A DNA stretch of 16,774 nt, taken from the NCBI GenBank assembly GCA_030374735.1, contig JASCIV010000560.1, positions 1 to 16,774 of the forward strand. Reading direction: 5' to 3'. Positions 16,762 to 16,774 of this stretch are shown one piece after another; the first letter of the stretch is position 1, and every line of letters begins with the position of its first letter. Both the position numbers and the translations under genes were made by a program. The notes beneath the pieces were generated by a model that saw only the letters and a program-made list of their open reading frames with translations, had not been told where the DNA came from and made no database searches. This DNA comes from Gracilaria caudata (Eukaryota; Rhodophyta; Florideophyceae; Gracilariales; Gracilariaceae).

Positions 16762-16774
16762 CATGGATATCCAT

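Noticed and set aside
16763..16774. Palindrome ATGGATATCCAT beside the tRNA
   Set aside because: It is 12 bp at the window edge, easily due to chance, with no further context to judge it.

Overview
The window looks like compact nuclear DNA from a microbial eukaryote. Four short GT-AG introns (75-91 nt) share a yCTRAC branch-point motif, a tRNA gene carries internal A and B boxes and ends in a Pol III T-run, and there is a hAT-type transposase, an Arf-family GTPase and secretory signal peptides. Genes lie on both strands with short gaps and no operon structure. A unicellular alga or similar protist, possibly a red alga, would fit. That is only an impression: no plastid or clade-specific gene is present to prove it. 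The genes use ordinary TAA, TAG and TGA stops.

Layout. Bases 1-493 are GC-rich, unassigned and free of stops in a frame on each strand. A sharp change to AT-rich DNA at 494 begins with a hAT-like terminal motif. Bases 1349-3706 (minus) are a nearly full-length BED-finger hAT transposase broken by two in-frame stop codons. It is followed by about 190 bp holding three inverted repeats. Bases 4750-7119 (plus) encode a protein of about 18-19 Sel1 repeats. Bases 7120-9667 are a long gap with weak coding candidates, the best being an open frame at 7695-8009 that lacks an initiating ATG. Bases 9668-12343 (plus) encode an M1-family zinc aminopeptidase with a helical-repeat region and a C-terminal coiled coil. 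Converging on it is an Arf-like small GTPase (12666-13241, minus). The GTPase shares a GC-rich 361-bp divergent promoter region with a three-exon gene for a small type I membrane protein (13603-14171, plus). That gene converges on a three-exon, signal-peptide-bearing M20 metallodipeptidase (14302-15993, minus). A tRNA-Trp(CCA) gene (minus) ends the window.

The genes do not form an obvious pathway. The two peptidases (one probably cytosolic, one probably secreted or luminal) may both serve peptide turnover, but adjacency in a eukaryotic genome is weak evidence. The most notable observation is the Arf-like protein. The P-loop lysine is replaced by threonine and the catalytic switch II glutamine by leucine, so it is predicted not to cycle like a normal GTPase. 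Second are coding segments visible only after splicing or without an ATG: the re-spliced membrane protein tail, M20 exon 2 and the 7695-8009 frame.
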